Under the pieces are notes generated by a model. The model was given only the letters and a program-made list of their open reading frames with translations. It was not told where the DNA came from and ran no database searches. The position numbers and the translations under genes are program-made. This document shows, piece by piece, positions 45,198 to 56,700 of a DNA stretch of 64,000 bases. This stretch comes from Allolobophora icterica (lineage: Eukaryota > Annelida > Clitellata > Crassiclitellata > Lumbricidae). The stretch's first letter is position 1. Every line of letters starts with the position of its first letter. The DNA lies in the NCBI GenBank assembly GCA_963556255.1, contig OY744611.1, positions 8,650,376-8,714,375 of the forward strand, given 5' to 3'.

Positions 45198-45611
45198 ATG
45201 TCAAATCAATTTTGCAATGGCCACAGTCCCTTGTCCGTTCAATCTTCTTTTTTTCTTGCTTGGATTAGGACCTCGTTGAGGGGGGGTAAGCCACAGATTC
45301 ATTTTTATACAGATTGGAGCATCTTGTTACAGATCGGATGCCCTTCGTGGCATCAACCACAGTTTTCCGCTGTGGACCTAGTATTGGTGATGAACACATG
45401 CCCGCTAGGCAGAGGGTCATCAGGCTTATTTAAATTGAGTCATGTGCTCCCATGTCACAAGGCTGTTATTGGATATTTGCAGCTTTTAGTTGTCAAGCAA
45501 AATGCCACTCTTTTTCTACAGTGTGCCCTACTAGCCTTGCCGCTGTTGGTCCGCGACTGCTTATTCGTCAGATATAACCCTGCTTATTTCGCAGCTGACC
45601 TCTATTTCTAG
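45198..45611 (+). other. 137-codon open frame between the convergent genes, copy 1
   Basis: Open in both element copies (also 50511-50924), but the residue mix is hydrophobic and unordered, with no motif. It has no promoter of its own. It may be the 3' UTR of one or both convergent genes. Reported because it covers a 780-bp gap between stop 44920 and transposase end 45698. Confidence 0.15.
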
Positions 45612-45697
45612 AGGTCGTTCCACTATCCGCCACCTGTGGACGCGTGTGATAGCAGTCAGCTCTGCCACACATCAGCTCTGCCACACATCTCTCTGTC

Positions 45698-47725
45698 CTA
45701 TGCCAGGCCAAAATCCGGGGAGGTCAAGCAGAGTAGACAGCAGAATGCTAAGGTGGTTATGTGTAATGACGGTTGATGGTTATGTAGCACTGATATGTTT
45801 GATTTTAGTGTATCATACAATATTGTCACAGCTCTTACGGTTATTCTACTGTGTAGGGTGCATTGCTTATCATTTGAAAAGCTCTCACTGTCTCCTAATT
45901 GGTCGTCATCGGATTCGTCCGAAGAGATTTCACTCTGGCAGGTCTCCTTATCTGCAGAAGTTTCTGTCACAGACTCCGATATTGCTTTAGATGCTGACCA
46001 CACGGCAATGTACAAATTCCAAATGTTCTCAACAAATACGTAGGTCTTGCGCCGATACACTTTTTTCCCGATTTGGCGACGTGGGTTTTTCGAACGAACA
46101 GTCGTGCATATAGACGTGTATGGTCTGTCGACGTGTTCGTTCCAGTCCAAGACAGCCAGATTGCTCCGCAGCTCGTACATTAAATTCCCGTAGTGTATCC
46201 GTTTATCCAGATAGATCAGACAAACGTTATTAAAACTTTCCACATAAAATGTGTCGTGGCCTTTGACATAATCTTCAGCGTGCTTGTACACTACCAACGA
46301 CCGAAGAAAGTCCTGGAGCATTGTAATTGCAGCCTCATTTGAAACAATTCGAACTTCAATCATATGCCCCGGCTCTTTGCAGTGGGAAGTTTCATGGCAC
46401 TTGCTGTGGTTGTTCTGAAAATGAGGGATGCATGATTCTATGAGCTTACGCAGGGTTTGGGCATCTCCATTGCAATTGTCCATACACCAATAGACGTGGT
46501 TTCGAATGGCAGCACCCTTGTCAGAAAGCTCGGGATGCCATGTTTTTCCAATGTTTTTTTGTGCTCCTTGCCCAATTTTTTTCACCCCGGCTGTTATAGG
46601 ACGGGTGCAGTGCCAGCGGTCATTGGAATTCCTGGCTTGCTTCCTCTCACGTAGGCGCTTGTTGATTGTCATGTTTCGATCATGCACATGATGGGCAACT
46701 TTAATGTTGCTGAGATCCAGGCTCTCGTACATCCTGTCGAATCCCACTGCCTCGTGACGCTGTGAACAGTTATCATCATTCCCGTTAATGTGTTGAATAT
46801 CAACGACTTTGTGAGTTTTCAACCCGATAGCAACATGGTCGGTGTGATAACTATTTCGTCTACAATGATGTCGTGCGTCAGTCATTATAGAGATAGCTCC
46901 ATCAGGCGACAGTGAAGACTCCTGCGCTCTAGCGCCAAATATAGATTGCTTTCGCAGGTTCTCAGAAATGGCACTAAATGTAACCATATTCCTCCTGCGG
47001 AAAAGGTCTGACAATAGTCCAAACCGACTGAAGTCGCTAAAGCGCTCGTACTGTATGGGTGTCATACCAGAGGCCAGGTAGCTCAACATCACTCGGTGGT
47101 TGACTTCAAATTCCTTCCGCTCGCTGTCTATTGTGGATGAGGAACTCCACTGAAAGGAGTGTTTTTTCGCACACTCCATATCCACCGACAGCACATGACC
47201 ACTGTGTGTCCATGACTTCACTGAATACGGCGTCACACATGTGGATGAATGTTGTGAGATTGTGTCGATCAACTGGGCAATGCTGGAGCACTGCCCAACA
47301 AAATTCTCATGTGCAGTCTCCAAAGCTGTTGCTGGAGCTGCTGATATTGCTGCTGTGACAGATGCTGGATCAGTCAGTGAAGTTGATTCACTTACTTCTT
47401 CCGTGACTGAAGACATCGTGAGTGTCTGCTGCGGATGTTGAGTTGCAGAAGAGAGCTTATTGGTGTCAACATCCATTATGACTTTCACCAGAACTTCTCT
47501 CAAACTTTTTACTCCCAACGCCAAGCGAATGTCCTCACATTTTTGCTCAAATTTAAGTTTATCACTGTCGGTTGTAAAAGTTAATTCAAAATGTTTCCTT
47601 ACAGAAACGTAAGGGTAGCTATAACTCTTGGTAGATCCATCAGACAACCGTTTTTTAAATGTTCGCATGTTGCCAACTGCAACACCTGAAGTCGGTGTCG
47701 TTGGTACAGCGTAGTCTCCATCCAT
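45698..47725 (-). CDS. DDE transposase (Kolobok-like), copy 1, extended C-terminus
   Basis: 675 aa from ATG at 47725, in good context (CAAAGATGG). The N-terminal ~140 residues (basic R-T-F-K-K-R, F-E-Q-K-C-E-D-I-R-L-A-L-G-V-K-S, then a Ser/Thr linker) probably bind DNA. The RNase-H-like core follows: D283 in I-M-T-D-A-R-H-H, D349 in H-H-V-H-D-R-N-M-T-I-N-K, E496 in T-F-Y-V-E-S-F-N-N. Between D2 and E is a His/Cys insertion (N-H-V-Y-W-C; H-S-K-C-H-E-T-S-H-C), likely zinc-binding. The tail is acidic (S-S-D-E-S-D-D-D-Q). After S-F-S-N, one extra base relative to copy 2 shifts the frame and adds ~57 residues. No THAP finger is visible. It should cut and rejoin the element ends at TTAA. Confidence 0.85.
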   Translation of the reverse strand: MDGDYAVPTTPTSGVAVGNMRTFKKRLSDGSTKSYSYPYVSVRKHFELTFTTDSDKLKFEQKCEDIRLALGVKSLREVLVKVIMDVDTNKLSSATQHPQQTLTMSSVTEEVSESTSLTDPASVTAAISAAPATALETAHENFVGQCSSIAQLIDTISQHSSTCVTPYSVKSWTHSGHVLSVDMECAKKHSFQWSSSSTIDSERKEFEVNHRVMLSYLASGMTPIQYERFSDFSRFGLLSDLFRRRNMVTFSAISENLRKQSIFGARAQESSLSPDGAISIMTDARHHCRRNSYHTDHVAIGLKTHKVVDIQHINGNDDNCSQRHEAVGFDRMYESLDLSNIKVAHHVHDRNMTINKRLRERKQARNSNDRWHCTRPITAGVKKIGQGAQKNIGKTWHPELSDKGAAIRNHVYWCMDNCNGDAQTLRKLIESCIPHFQNNHSKCHETSHCKEPGHMIEVRIVSNEAAITMLQDFLRSLVVYKHAEDYVKGHDTFYVESFNNVCLIYLDKRIHYGNLMYELRSNLAVLDWNEHVDRPYTSICTTVRSKNPRRQIGKKVYRRKTYVFVENIWNLYIAVWSASKAISESVTETSADKETCQSEISSDESDDDQLGDSESFSNDKQCTLHSRITVRAVTILYDTLKSNISVLHNHQPSLHITTLAFCCLLCLTSPDFGLA

Positions 47726-48163
47726 CTTTGGAAATAGTTCGATATAATGATACTAATATATGTCCACTAACGAAATACAATGTTATACTACTATAAGGTC
47801 CACTACTGAAATAAGATAATAATATAATATACAGACACGAGATATAAGCTGTATCGACTATGCGATTTAAAATGGCTATGAAGTGAAGAAATTACGAAGC
47901 TCAACTCTGCTGCAGCGAAATTCAAACTAGAATGAGTACTGCAAACCAAGACTCAATTGTGAAAGGACATTTCCTAAGTTCATTTCCTAAGTTCATTAGC
48001 ATAATTTGGCATGTGACCTAGTCTCTCTTCCTTAGGCTGTATATTAGCATCTGATACTGGTGCAAATTCTTAGAATATGAAATACAGCTTATTGTCTTTA
48101 GTGTTCCGGGTATAATAAGGCAACGGTGACAGCATCAACAGCTGGCATTTATATACAGGTTTA

Positions 48164-48209
48164 CGACCCAAAGCTCGGTTATATATACAAGTGGTCAATT
48201 GATCGGGGT
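48164..48209 (-). promoter_or_regulatory. putative TATA promoter segment of the transposase, copy 1
   Basis: Inverted partner of 43615-43661. Read on minus it gives GATCAATTGACCACTTGTAT, then ATATAACCGAGCTTTGGG, ~440 bp upstream of the transposase ATG. The leader may be spliced; not resolved. Confidence 0.4.
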
Positions 48210-48210
48210 A

Positions 48211-48468
48211 GGCCAGAGGGAGGGTGAAGGGCCTAGGGTGGGGGCTACCACCGATCGACCGACCGTCCCTGCGCCTCGCCTCCATTCCACAAAGCGGACG
48301 ATGTTGCCTAGGCTATGCATATAATTAAATTCAGCAGCCTATGCTTGTAAGATGTGTAAACCAAAATGAAATCAACGCCCATTGGCCGACAGATGCTTAC
48401 TTGAACCGCCTACAGTCGTTGGTCACTTCATTCTACGAGGGAAACCGCCAAACCTAAAACCTAGGGCT
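48211..48468 (-). repeat. right terminal inverted repeat, copy 1
   Basis: 258 bp, ending CCTAAAACCTAGGGCT before TTAA (48469-48472). Partner of 43277-43534. Confidence 0.95.
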
Positions 48469-48472
48469 TTAA

Positions 48473-48581
48473 ACGGGTGTCTAATTTATGCAGCTTTTGG
48501 TTTAGCCCATTTCGCAGTGTTACGCCTGTATGCATCCTTTACAGACGCGTGCCATTTATTTTGACGCTAAAGTTTCGGCGT
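48473..48581 (+). repeat. satellite sliver between the two transposons
   Basis: ACGGGTGTCTAATTTATGCA ... AAAGTTTCGGCGT, colinear with an uninterrupted monomer elsewhere (for example 40611-40720). So the two elements entered one monomer at two TTAA sites, 113 bp apart. Confidence 0.95.
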
Positions 48582-49161
48582 TTAAAGCCCTAGGTTTTAG
48601 GTTTGGCGGTTTCCCTCGTAGAATGAAGTGACCAACGACTGTAGGCGGTTCAAGTAAGCATCTGTCGGCCAATGGGCGTTGATTTCATTTTGGTTTACAC
48701 ATCTTACAAGCATAGGCTGCTGAATTTAATTATATGCATAGCCTAGGCAACATCGTCCGCTTTGTGGAATGGAGGCGAGGCGCAGGGACGGTCGGTCGAT
48801 CGGTGGTAGCCCCCACCCTAGGCCCTTCACCCTCCCTCTGGCCCTCTAGCGGTCGGACGGATGGATGGAGATGCATCGCTAGGGCAGACTAGACCCGACA
48901 GGGCATACCCCGTACAGGCCCTACCTCGATCAATTGACCACTTGTATATATATAACCGAGCTGTGGGTCGACTAATTTGTGTATACGAAAGCCAGGTAAG
49001 CTGGCTAGAGGTCATACCTGTACTTCTAGAATGTATACAAGTTGTTCCAATTATCCAAATTTACCCCCCCATACACTCATATTACTATGGAGTTCATTGC
49101 TATGAAGATACTTACAGGGTTGAGAAACAAGTCTGTAGTTTCTATATGCGATTAGATTGCC

Positions 49162-49258
49162 ATGAACAAATACGAACTTACTATTGTGGTAGATGGCGAT
49201 CAAGAGGAAGCCATACGGGCATTTTTTGCTCACAACAACTGGAATTTTGAAAAAATTG
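49162..49258 (+). CDS. accessory protein exon 1, copy 2
   Basis: Same sequence and donor (GTAATT at 49259) as 43853-43949. Phase 1, joining 49761. Confidence 0.65.
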
Positions 49259-49277
49259 GTAATTATGAAGACGATGC

Positions 49278-49325
<48 letters not shown>

Positions 49326-49760
49326 TGAAATTGTATAAATTGTTTTGTGTGGTGAACCCTGTACAAGTAGGCCCTATTGTTCTTCAGGTAGCGCTATACG
49401 TGCGCAAATAAGATTGAACTAAGATTTATAAATATTAAATTAAATTGCATTTATTATCCTTGCAAATATTTAGCTCAAACCATGCTATAGAAATACATAG
49501 TAATAATAACATCAGCAATGTTAGTATAATGACAACTGATGTGAACAGCAGTAACAGCAGTAATGATAATAAATGGCCAATTAAAAATGTAATTATTAAA
49601 ATTACCATGATTATTATTATTACGATATGTAATAAGACAATAAACATATGCATAACCCAGCTAAGCTGTCGTTCAAGTCAAGTCGAAAGAGCTAATTGTA
49701 TGTTGATGACATTATAAATATATCTCCAACCAATCGAAACTGCCTTTGTTCCAATTGCAG

Positions 49761-50233
49761 AGTTGGAACCACCAAAGAGAAGAAAATCTTGTATGGATGC
49801 CGCTTCGAAGGAGGTCTTGGTCGCGTCCAATGGAAATAGTACAGAGTCAGAAATTGAGGCTCAAAACAGTCATGACATTCAAGTGTCAGCTGATCATTTG
49901 CAGCTGCAGGGTGAAAATCATCAATCGGAAGGCGCCTGTCCTCTTTGTTTTCTCTCTCCGTGCGTGGGTTCTGCATCTCCAGGTTGGCTTGGCGGAGGAC
50001 AAGCAGCGCATGCAGCTAACAGTCCAATACGAAGAGTAATTTATGGAAAATATTGGAAGATCATTTGCAACTTGGGTGGGTGGACGAGCCCATTATATCT
50101 GGCCAAGAAACTAACGGAATCGAACGGTGTACTTCACATGCGGGAAATAATGCCAGATTGCGTAGTGCGAAAAGTGAGATCGTTGTATCCGAATCCAACA
50201 GGCACGCCTTACATGGGCCACAAGTGGGAGTAA
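49761..50233 (+). CDS. accessory protein exon 2, copy 2
   Basis: Identical by eye to 44448-44920: basic K-R-R-K patch, C-x2-C-x4-C and the C-terminal R-E-I-M-P-D-C-V-V block, stop at 50231-50233. Preservation in both copies shows only recency, not selection. Confidence 0.65.
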
Positions 50234-51153
50234 CATTGATACTTTGGATAATTCGCCGGACTTTGTTTAGACAGAGAGATTTTTATTGTACACTTACTTT
50301 CTGACATAAAGCAGAATTTTATCGATTGTGAGCTGCTTATGTACACCTGTCATAGCTATGATTCAATGTAACATAACATTCCCCCATTTTAAATTTATAT
50401 AGCGCCTCTTCAAGATTCCTACTCAGAGGTGGATTTAAACCTGAATTGCCCTCAATTGCTCGGCGCCACACGAAAACCACGTTACGGAGACTAGGTTTTT
50501 CATAAGTGCTATGTCAAATCAATTTTGCAATGGCCACAGTCCCTTGTCCGTTCAATCTTCTTTTTTTCTTGCTTGGATTAGGACCTCGTTGAGGGGGGGT
50601 AAGCCACAGATTCATTTTTATACAGATTGGAGCATCTTGTTACAGATCGGATGCCCTTCGTGGCATCAACCACAGTTTTCCGCTGTGGACCTAGTCTTGG
50701 TGATGAACACATGCCCGCTAGGCAGAGGGTCATCAGGCTTATTTAAATTGAGTCATGTGCTCCCATGTCACAAGGCTGTTATTGGATATTTGCAGCTTTT
50801 AGTTGTCAAGCAAAATGCCACTCTTTTTCTACAGTGTGCCCTACTAGCCTTGCCGCTGTTGGTCCGCGACTGCTTATTCGTCAGATATAACCCTGCTTAT
50901 TTCGCAGCTGACCTCTATTTCTAGAGGTCGTTCCACTATCCGCCACCTGTGGACGCGTGTGATAGCAGTCAGCTCTGCCACACATCAGCTCTGCCACACA
51001 TCTCTCTGTCCTATGCCAGGCCAAAATCCGGGGAGGTCAAGCAGAGTAGACAGCAGAATGCTAAGGTGGTTATGTGTAATGACGGTTGATGGTTATGTAG
51101 CACTGATATGTTTGATTTTAGTGTATCATACAATATTGTCACAGCTCTTACGG

Positions 51154-53037
51154 TTATTCTACTGTGTAGGGTGCATTGCTTTCATTTGAAAAGCTCTCAC
51201 TGTCTCCTAATTGGTCGTCATCGGATTCGTCCGAAGAGATTTCACTCTGGCAGGTCTCCTTATCTGCAGAAGTTTCTGTCACAGACTCCGATATTGCTTT
51301 AGATGCTGACCACACGGCAATGTACAAATTCCAAATGTTCTCAACAAATACGTAGGTCTTGCGCCGATACACTTTTTTCCCGATTTGGCGACGTGGGTTT
51401 TTCGAACGAACAGTCGTGCATATAGACGTGTATGGTCTGTCGACGTGTTCGTTCCAGTCCAAGACAGCCAGATTGCTCCGCAGCTCGTACATTAAATTCC
51501 CGTAGTGTATCCGTTTATCCAGATAGATCAGACAAACGTTATTAAAACTTTCCACATAAAATGTGTCGTGGCCTTTGACATAATCTTCAGCGTGCTTGTA
51601 CACTACCAACGACCGAAGAAAGTCCTGGAGCATTGTAATTGCAGCCTCATTTGAAACAATTCGAACTTCAATCATATGCCCCGGCTCTTTGCAGTGGGAA
51701 GTTTCATGGCACTTGCTGTGGTTGTTCTGAAAATGAGGGATGCATGATTCTATGAGCTTACGCAGGGTTTGGGCATCTCCATTGCAATTGTCCATACACC
51801 AATAGACGTGGTTTCGAATGGCAGCACCCTTGTCAGAAAGCTCGGGATGCCATGTTTTTCCAATGTTTTTTTGTGCTCCTTGCCCAATTTTTTTCACCCC
51901 GGCTGTTATAGGACGGGTGCAGTGCCAGCGGTCATTGGAATTCCTGGCTTGCTTCCTCTCACGTAGGCGCTTGTTGATTGTCATGTTTCGATCATGCACA
52001 TGATGGGCAACTTTAATGTTGCTGAGATCCAGGCTCTCGTACATCCTGTCGAATCCCACTGCCTCGTGACGCTGTGAACAGTTATCATCATTCCCGTTAA
52101 TGTGTTGAATATCAACGACTTTGTGAGTTTTCAACCCGATAGCAACATGGTCGGTGTGATAACTATTTCGTCTACAATGATGTCGTGCGTCAGTCATTAT
52201 AGAGATAGCTCCATCAGGCGACAGTGAAGACTCCTGCGCTCTAGCGCCAAATATAGATTGCTTTCGCAGGTTCTCAGAAATGGCACTAAATGTAACCATA
52301 TTCCTCCTGCGGAAAAGGTCTGACAATAGTCCAAACCGACTGAAGTCGCTAAAGCGCTCGTACTGTATGGGTGTCATACCAGAGGCCAGGTAGCTCAACA
52401 TCACTCGGTGGTTGACTTCAAATTCCTTCCGCTCGCTGTCTATTGTGGATGAGGAACTCCACTGAAAGGAGTGTTTTTTCGCACACTCCATATCCACCGA
52501 CAGCACATGACCACTGTGTGTCCATGACTTCACTGAATACGGCGTCACACATGTGGATGAATGTTGTGAGATTGTGTCGATCAACTGGGCAATGCTGGAG
52601 CACTGCCCAACAAAATTCTCATGTGCAGTCTCCAAAGCTGTTGCTGGAGCTGCTGATATTGCTGCTGTGACAGATGCTGGATCAGTCAGTGAAGTTGATT
52701 CACTTACTTCTTCCGTGACTGAAGACATCGTGAGTGTCTGCTGCGGATGTTGAGTTGCAGAAGAGAGCTTATTGGTGTCAACATCCATTATGACTTTCAC
52801 CAGAACTTCTCTCAAACTTTTTACTCCCAACGCCAAGCGAATGTCCTCACATTTTTGCTCAAATTTAAGTTTATCACTGTCGGTTGTAAAAGTTAATTCA
52901 AAATGTTTCCTTACAGAAACGTAAGGGTAGCTATAACTCTTGGTAGATCCATCAGACAACCGTTTTTTAAATGTTCGCATGTTGCCAACTGCAACACCTG
53001 AAGTCGGTGTCGTTGGTACAGCGTAGTCTCCATCCAT
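51154..53037 (-). CDS. DDE transposase (Kolobok-like), copy 2, 627 aa
   Basis: Same protein as copy 1 through S-E-S-F-S-N, with the same candidate triad D283/D349/E496 and His/Cys insertion, then E-S-N-A-P-Y-T-V-E and a stop. The acidic, short end looks more natural than the extended tail of copy 1, so copy 2 may carry the ancestral frame. The start at 53037 has the same CAAAGATGG context. Confidence 0.87.
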   Translation of the reverse strand: MDGDYAVPTTPTSGVAVGNMRTFKKRLSDGSTKSYSYPYVSVRKHFELTFTTDSDKLKFEQKCEDIRLALGVKSLREVLVKVIMDVDTNKLSSATQHPQQTLTMSSVTEEVSESTSLTDPASVTAAISAAPATALETAHENFVGQCSSIAQLIDTISQHSSTCVTPYSVKSWTHSGHVLSVDMECAKKHSFQWSSSSTIDSERKEFEVNHRVMLSYLASGMTPIQYERFSDFSRFGLLSDLFRRRNMVTFSAISENLRKQSIFGARAQESSLSPDGAISIMTDARHHCRRNSYHTDHVAIGLKTHKVVDIQHINGNDDNCSQRHEAVGFDRMYESLDLSNIKVAHHVHDRNMTINKRLRERKQARNSNDRWHCTRPITAGVKKIGQGAQKNIGKTWHPELSDKGAAIRNHVYWCMDNCNGDAQTLRKLIESCIPHFQNNHSKCHETSHCKEPGHMIEVRIVSNEAAITMLQDFLRSLVVYKHAEDYVKGHDTFYVESFNNVCLIYLDKRIHYGNLMYELRSNLAVLDWNEHVDRPYTSICTTVRSKNPRRQIGKKVYRRKTYVFVENIWNLYIAVWSASKAISESVTETSADKETCQSEISSDESDDDQLGDSESFSNESNAPYTVE

Positions 53038-53522
53038 CTTTGGAAATAGTTCGATATAATGATACTAATATATGTCCACTAACGAAATACAATGTTATAC
53101 TACTATAAGGTCCACTACTGAAATAAGATAATAATATAATATACAGACACGAGATATAAGCTGTATCGACTATGCGATTTAAAATGGCTATGAAGTGAAG
53201 AAATTACGAAGCTCAACTCTGCTGCAGCGAAATTCAAACTAGAATGAGTACTGCAAACCAAGACTCAATTGTGAAAGGACATTTCCTAAGTTCATTTCCT
53301 AAGTTCATTAGCATAATTTGGCATGTGACCTAGTCTCTCTTCCTTAGGCTGTATATTAGCATCTGATACTGGTGCAAATTCTTAGAATATGAAATACAGC
53401 TTATTGTCTTTAGTGTTCCGGGTATAATAAGGCAACGGTGACAGCATCAACAGCTGGCATTTATATACAGGTTTACGACCCAAAGCTCGGTTATATATAC
53501 AAGTGGTCAATTGATCGGGGTA

Positions 53523-53780
53523 GGCCAGAGGGAGGGTGAAGGGCCTAGGGTGGGGGCTACCACCGATCGACCGACCGTCCCTGCGCCTCGCCTCCATTCC
53601 ACAAAGCGGACGATGTTGCCTAGGCTATGCATATAATTAAATTCAGCAGCCTATGCTTGTAAGATGTGTAAACCAAAATGAAATCAACGCCCATTGGCCG
53701 ACAGATGCTTACTTGAACCGCCTACAGTCGTTGGTCACTTCATTCTACGAGGGAAACCGCCAAACCTAAAACCTAGGGCT
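53523..53780 (-). repeat. right terminal inverted repeat, copy 2
   Basis: Partner of 48586-48843, ending CCTAAAACCTAGGGCT before TTAA. Confidence 0.95.
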
Positions 53781-56700
53781 TTAATGGGATTTATTGTATA
53801 GATTCGGACCACTTTTGAAAGGACTAGCTGGATAGCTACAATCGTCCGATTTAGCTGCACTTTGGACATCATCGTCACGGCACTACAACAGTCAATAAAT
53901 TAAATCTCTTCTATGCGAGTATTACTGAAGCATAATTATGTATAGTTGTTAGTCTTCGTTCATTTTTTATCATTGCTAGTTGTGTGTCTATACATCATTC
54001 AGATGCGAAGTGTAGGGTCTAGTACATAACGATCAGATGTGACCCAAAAACGCAGTAAATGCAGCAATGGATTTAACCTATGAACTTAGTTACTGAAACT
54101 GTAAGAAGGATTTTTTGCTATCATTGTCACTGTCCTTTGATGTCGTAAGATAACGCTTAACTGTTGCGAACTATGTGTATGTTTATGGGAACGCCGGGAT
54201 GCATCATTTCCAGAGGGTTGCCATTTATTTAGCGCTAGAGTTTCGGCGTACAATTGGATTTACTGTGCAAAATTGGACCACATTTGAAAAGGACTAGATT
54301 AGCTGGATAGCTACCATCGTCTGGTTTGCGCTTTGGACATCGTGATTACGGAGCTATAAAAGTAATTAAATTAAATCTATTCTATGCAAGCCTTATTGAA
54401 GCATAATTATGTATATTTGTTGGTCTTCATTTATTTTTTATCATTGCTAGATGTGTGTCTACACATCGTTCAGAAATTTATGTCCTGTGTACGGCCTAGA
54501 GCATTTGGGTAATGTGTTATCCAAGAACCTGATATATGAAGCATTGAATTTTTACCTTTGAACGGGTGTCTTATTTATACAGTTTTTGGCTTAGGCCATT
54601 TCGCAGTGCTACGCCTGTATGTATCCTTTCCAGACGCGTGCCATTTATTTGACGCTAGAGTTTCGGCGTTTAATGGGATCCACTGTAAGCTTACATATTC
54701 GGACCACTTTGGAAAGGACTAGATTAGCTGGATAGCTACCGTCGTCTGATTTGCGCCTTGGCCATCGTGATTTCGGGGCAATAAAAGTAATTCAATTAAA
54801 TCTATTCTATGCAAGCCTTATTGAAGTATAATTATGTATATTTTTTAGTCTTCATTTATTTTTTATGATTGTTAGATGTGTGTCTACACATCGTTCAGAA
54901 ATTTATGTCCAGTGGTGTACCTGGAGCATTTGGGTAAGGTGTGATCCAATAACCTAATATATGAAGCAATGAATTTTACCTTTAAACGGGTGTCTAATTT
55001 ATGCAGCTTTTGGTTTAGCCCATTTCGCAGTGTTACGCCTGTATGCATCCTTTACAGACGCGTGCCATTTATTTTGACGCTAAAGTTTCGGCGTTTAATG
55101 GGATTTATTGTATAGATTAGGACCGCTTTTGAAAGGACTAGCGTCCGATTTTGCTGCAATTTCGACATCATCGTCACGGCACTACAAAAGTCAATAAATT
55201 AAATCTATTCTATGCAAGTATTACTGAAGCATAATTGTGTATATTTGTTAGTCTTCGTTTATTTTTTATCATTGCTAGTTGTGTGTCTATACATCATTCA
55301 GATGCGAAGTGTATGGTCTAGTACATAACGATCAGATGTGACCCAAAAACGCAGTAAATGCAGCAATGGATTTAACCTATGAACTTAGTTACTGAAACTG
55401 TAAGAAGAATTTTTTGCTATCATTGTCACTGTCCTTTGATGTCGTAAGATAACGCTTAACTGTTGCGAACTATGTATATGTTTATGGGAACGCCGGGATG
55501 CATCATTTCCAGACGGTTGCCATTTATTTAGCGCTAGAGTTTCGGCGTACAATTGGATTTACTGTGCAAAATTGGACCACATTTGAAAAGGACTAGATTA
55601 GCTGGATAGCTACCATCGTCTGGTTTGCGCTTTGGACATCGTGATTACGGAGCTATAAAAGTAATTAAATTAAATCTATTCTATGCAAGCCTTATTGAGG
55701 CATAATTATGTATATTTGTTAGTCTTCATTTACGGCCTAGAGCATTTGGGTAAGGTGTTATCCAAGAACCTGATATATGAAGCATTGAATTTTTACCTTT
55801 GAACGGGTGTCTTATTTATACAGTTTTTGGCTTAGGCCATTTTGCAGTGCTACGCCTGTATGTATCCTTTCCAGACGCGTGCCATTTATTTGACGCTAAA
55901 GTTTCGGCGTATAATGGGACCACTTTTGAAAGGACTAGCTGGAAAGCTACAATCGTCCGATCTTGCTGCACTTTGGACATCATCGTCACGGCACTACAAA
56001 AGTCAATAAATTAAATCTATTCTATGCAAGTATTACTGAAGCATAATTATGTATAGTTGTTAGTCTTCGTTTATTTTTTATGATTGTTAGATGTGTGTCT
56101 ACACATCGTTCAGAAATTTATGTCCAGTGGTTTACCTGGAGCATTTGGGTAAGGTGTGATCCAATAACCTAATATATGAAGCAATGAATTTTACCTTTAA
56201 ACGGGTGTCTAATTTATGCAGCTTTTGGCTTAGCCCATTTCGCAGTGTTACGCCTGTATGTATCCTTTCCAGACGCGTGCCATTTATTTGACGCTAAAGT
56301 TTCGGCGTATAATGGGACCACTTTTGAAAGGACTAGCTGGAAAGCTACAATCGTCCGATCTTGCTGCACTTTGGACATCATCGTCACGGCACTACAAAAG
56401 TCAATAAATTAAATCTATTCTATGCAAGTATTACTGAAGCATAATTGTGTATATTTGTTAGTCTTCGTTTATTTTTTATCATTGCTAGTTGTGTGTCTAT
56501 ACATCATTCAGATGCGAAGTGTATGGTCTAGTACATAACGATCAGATGTGACCCAAAAACGCAGTAAATGCAGCAATGGATTTAACCTATGAACTTAGTT
56601 ACTGAAACTGTAAGAAGAATTTTTTGCTATCATTGTCACTGTCCTTTGATGTCGTAAGATAACGCTTAACTGTTGCGAACTATGTATATGTTTATGGGAA

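Larger units (their letters stand above)
43277..48468 (-). mobile_element. TTAA-flanked DNA transposon, Kolobok-like, copy 1
   Basis: 5192 bp between TTAA at 43273-43276 and 48469-48472. The satellite sequence CCTTTAAACGGG, seen uninterrupted elsewhere in the array (for example 41926-41937), is the empty site. Terminal inverted repeats are 258 bp, starting AGCCCTAGGTTTTAGG. Two convergent genes lie inside: an accessory gene on plus and a DDE transposase on minus. TTAA duplication fits Kolobok or piggyBac. The protein shows none of the piggyBac features I would expect, and its triad context (V-H-D-R, V-E-S-F-N-N) resembles Kolobok-type invertebrate transposases. The superfamily is inferred. 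Confidence 0.9.
48586..53780 (-). mobile_element. TTAA-flanked DNA transposon, Kolobok-like, copy 2
   Basis: 5195 bp, flanked by TTAA at 48582-48585 and 53781-53784. The empty site is the satellite run GGCGTTTAATGGG. Terminal repeats are 48586-48843 and 53523-53780. Orientation is the same as copy 1. By eye it differs from copy 1 in the TA run (+4 bp), one A-to-C change (45386 in copy 1, 50699 in copy 2) and one missing base near 51181. Confidence 0.92.

Noticed and set aside
45198..45611. Third gene of the TTAA transposon
   Set aside because: Open in both copies only because they are near identical; no promoter, splice or motif support.
43277..53780. piggyBac element
   Set aside because: TTAA fits, but the ends start AGCCCT, not the CCC-type usual for piggyBac, the triad looks DDE with a His/Cys insertion, and the C-terminal cysteine finger is missing.
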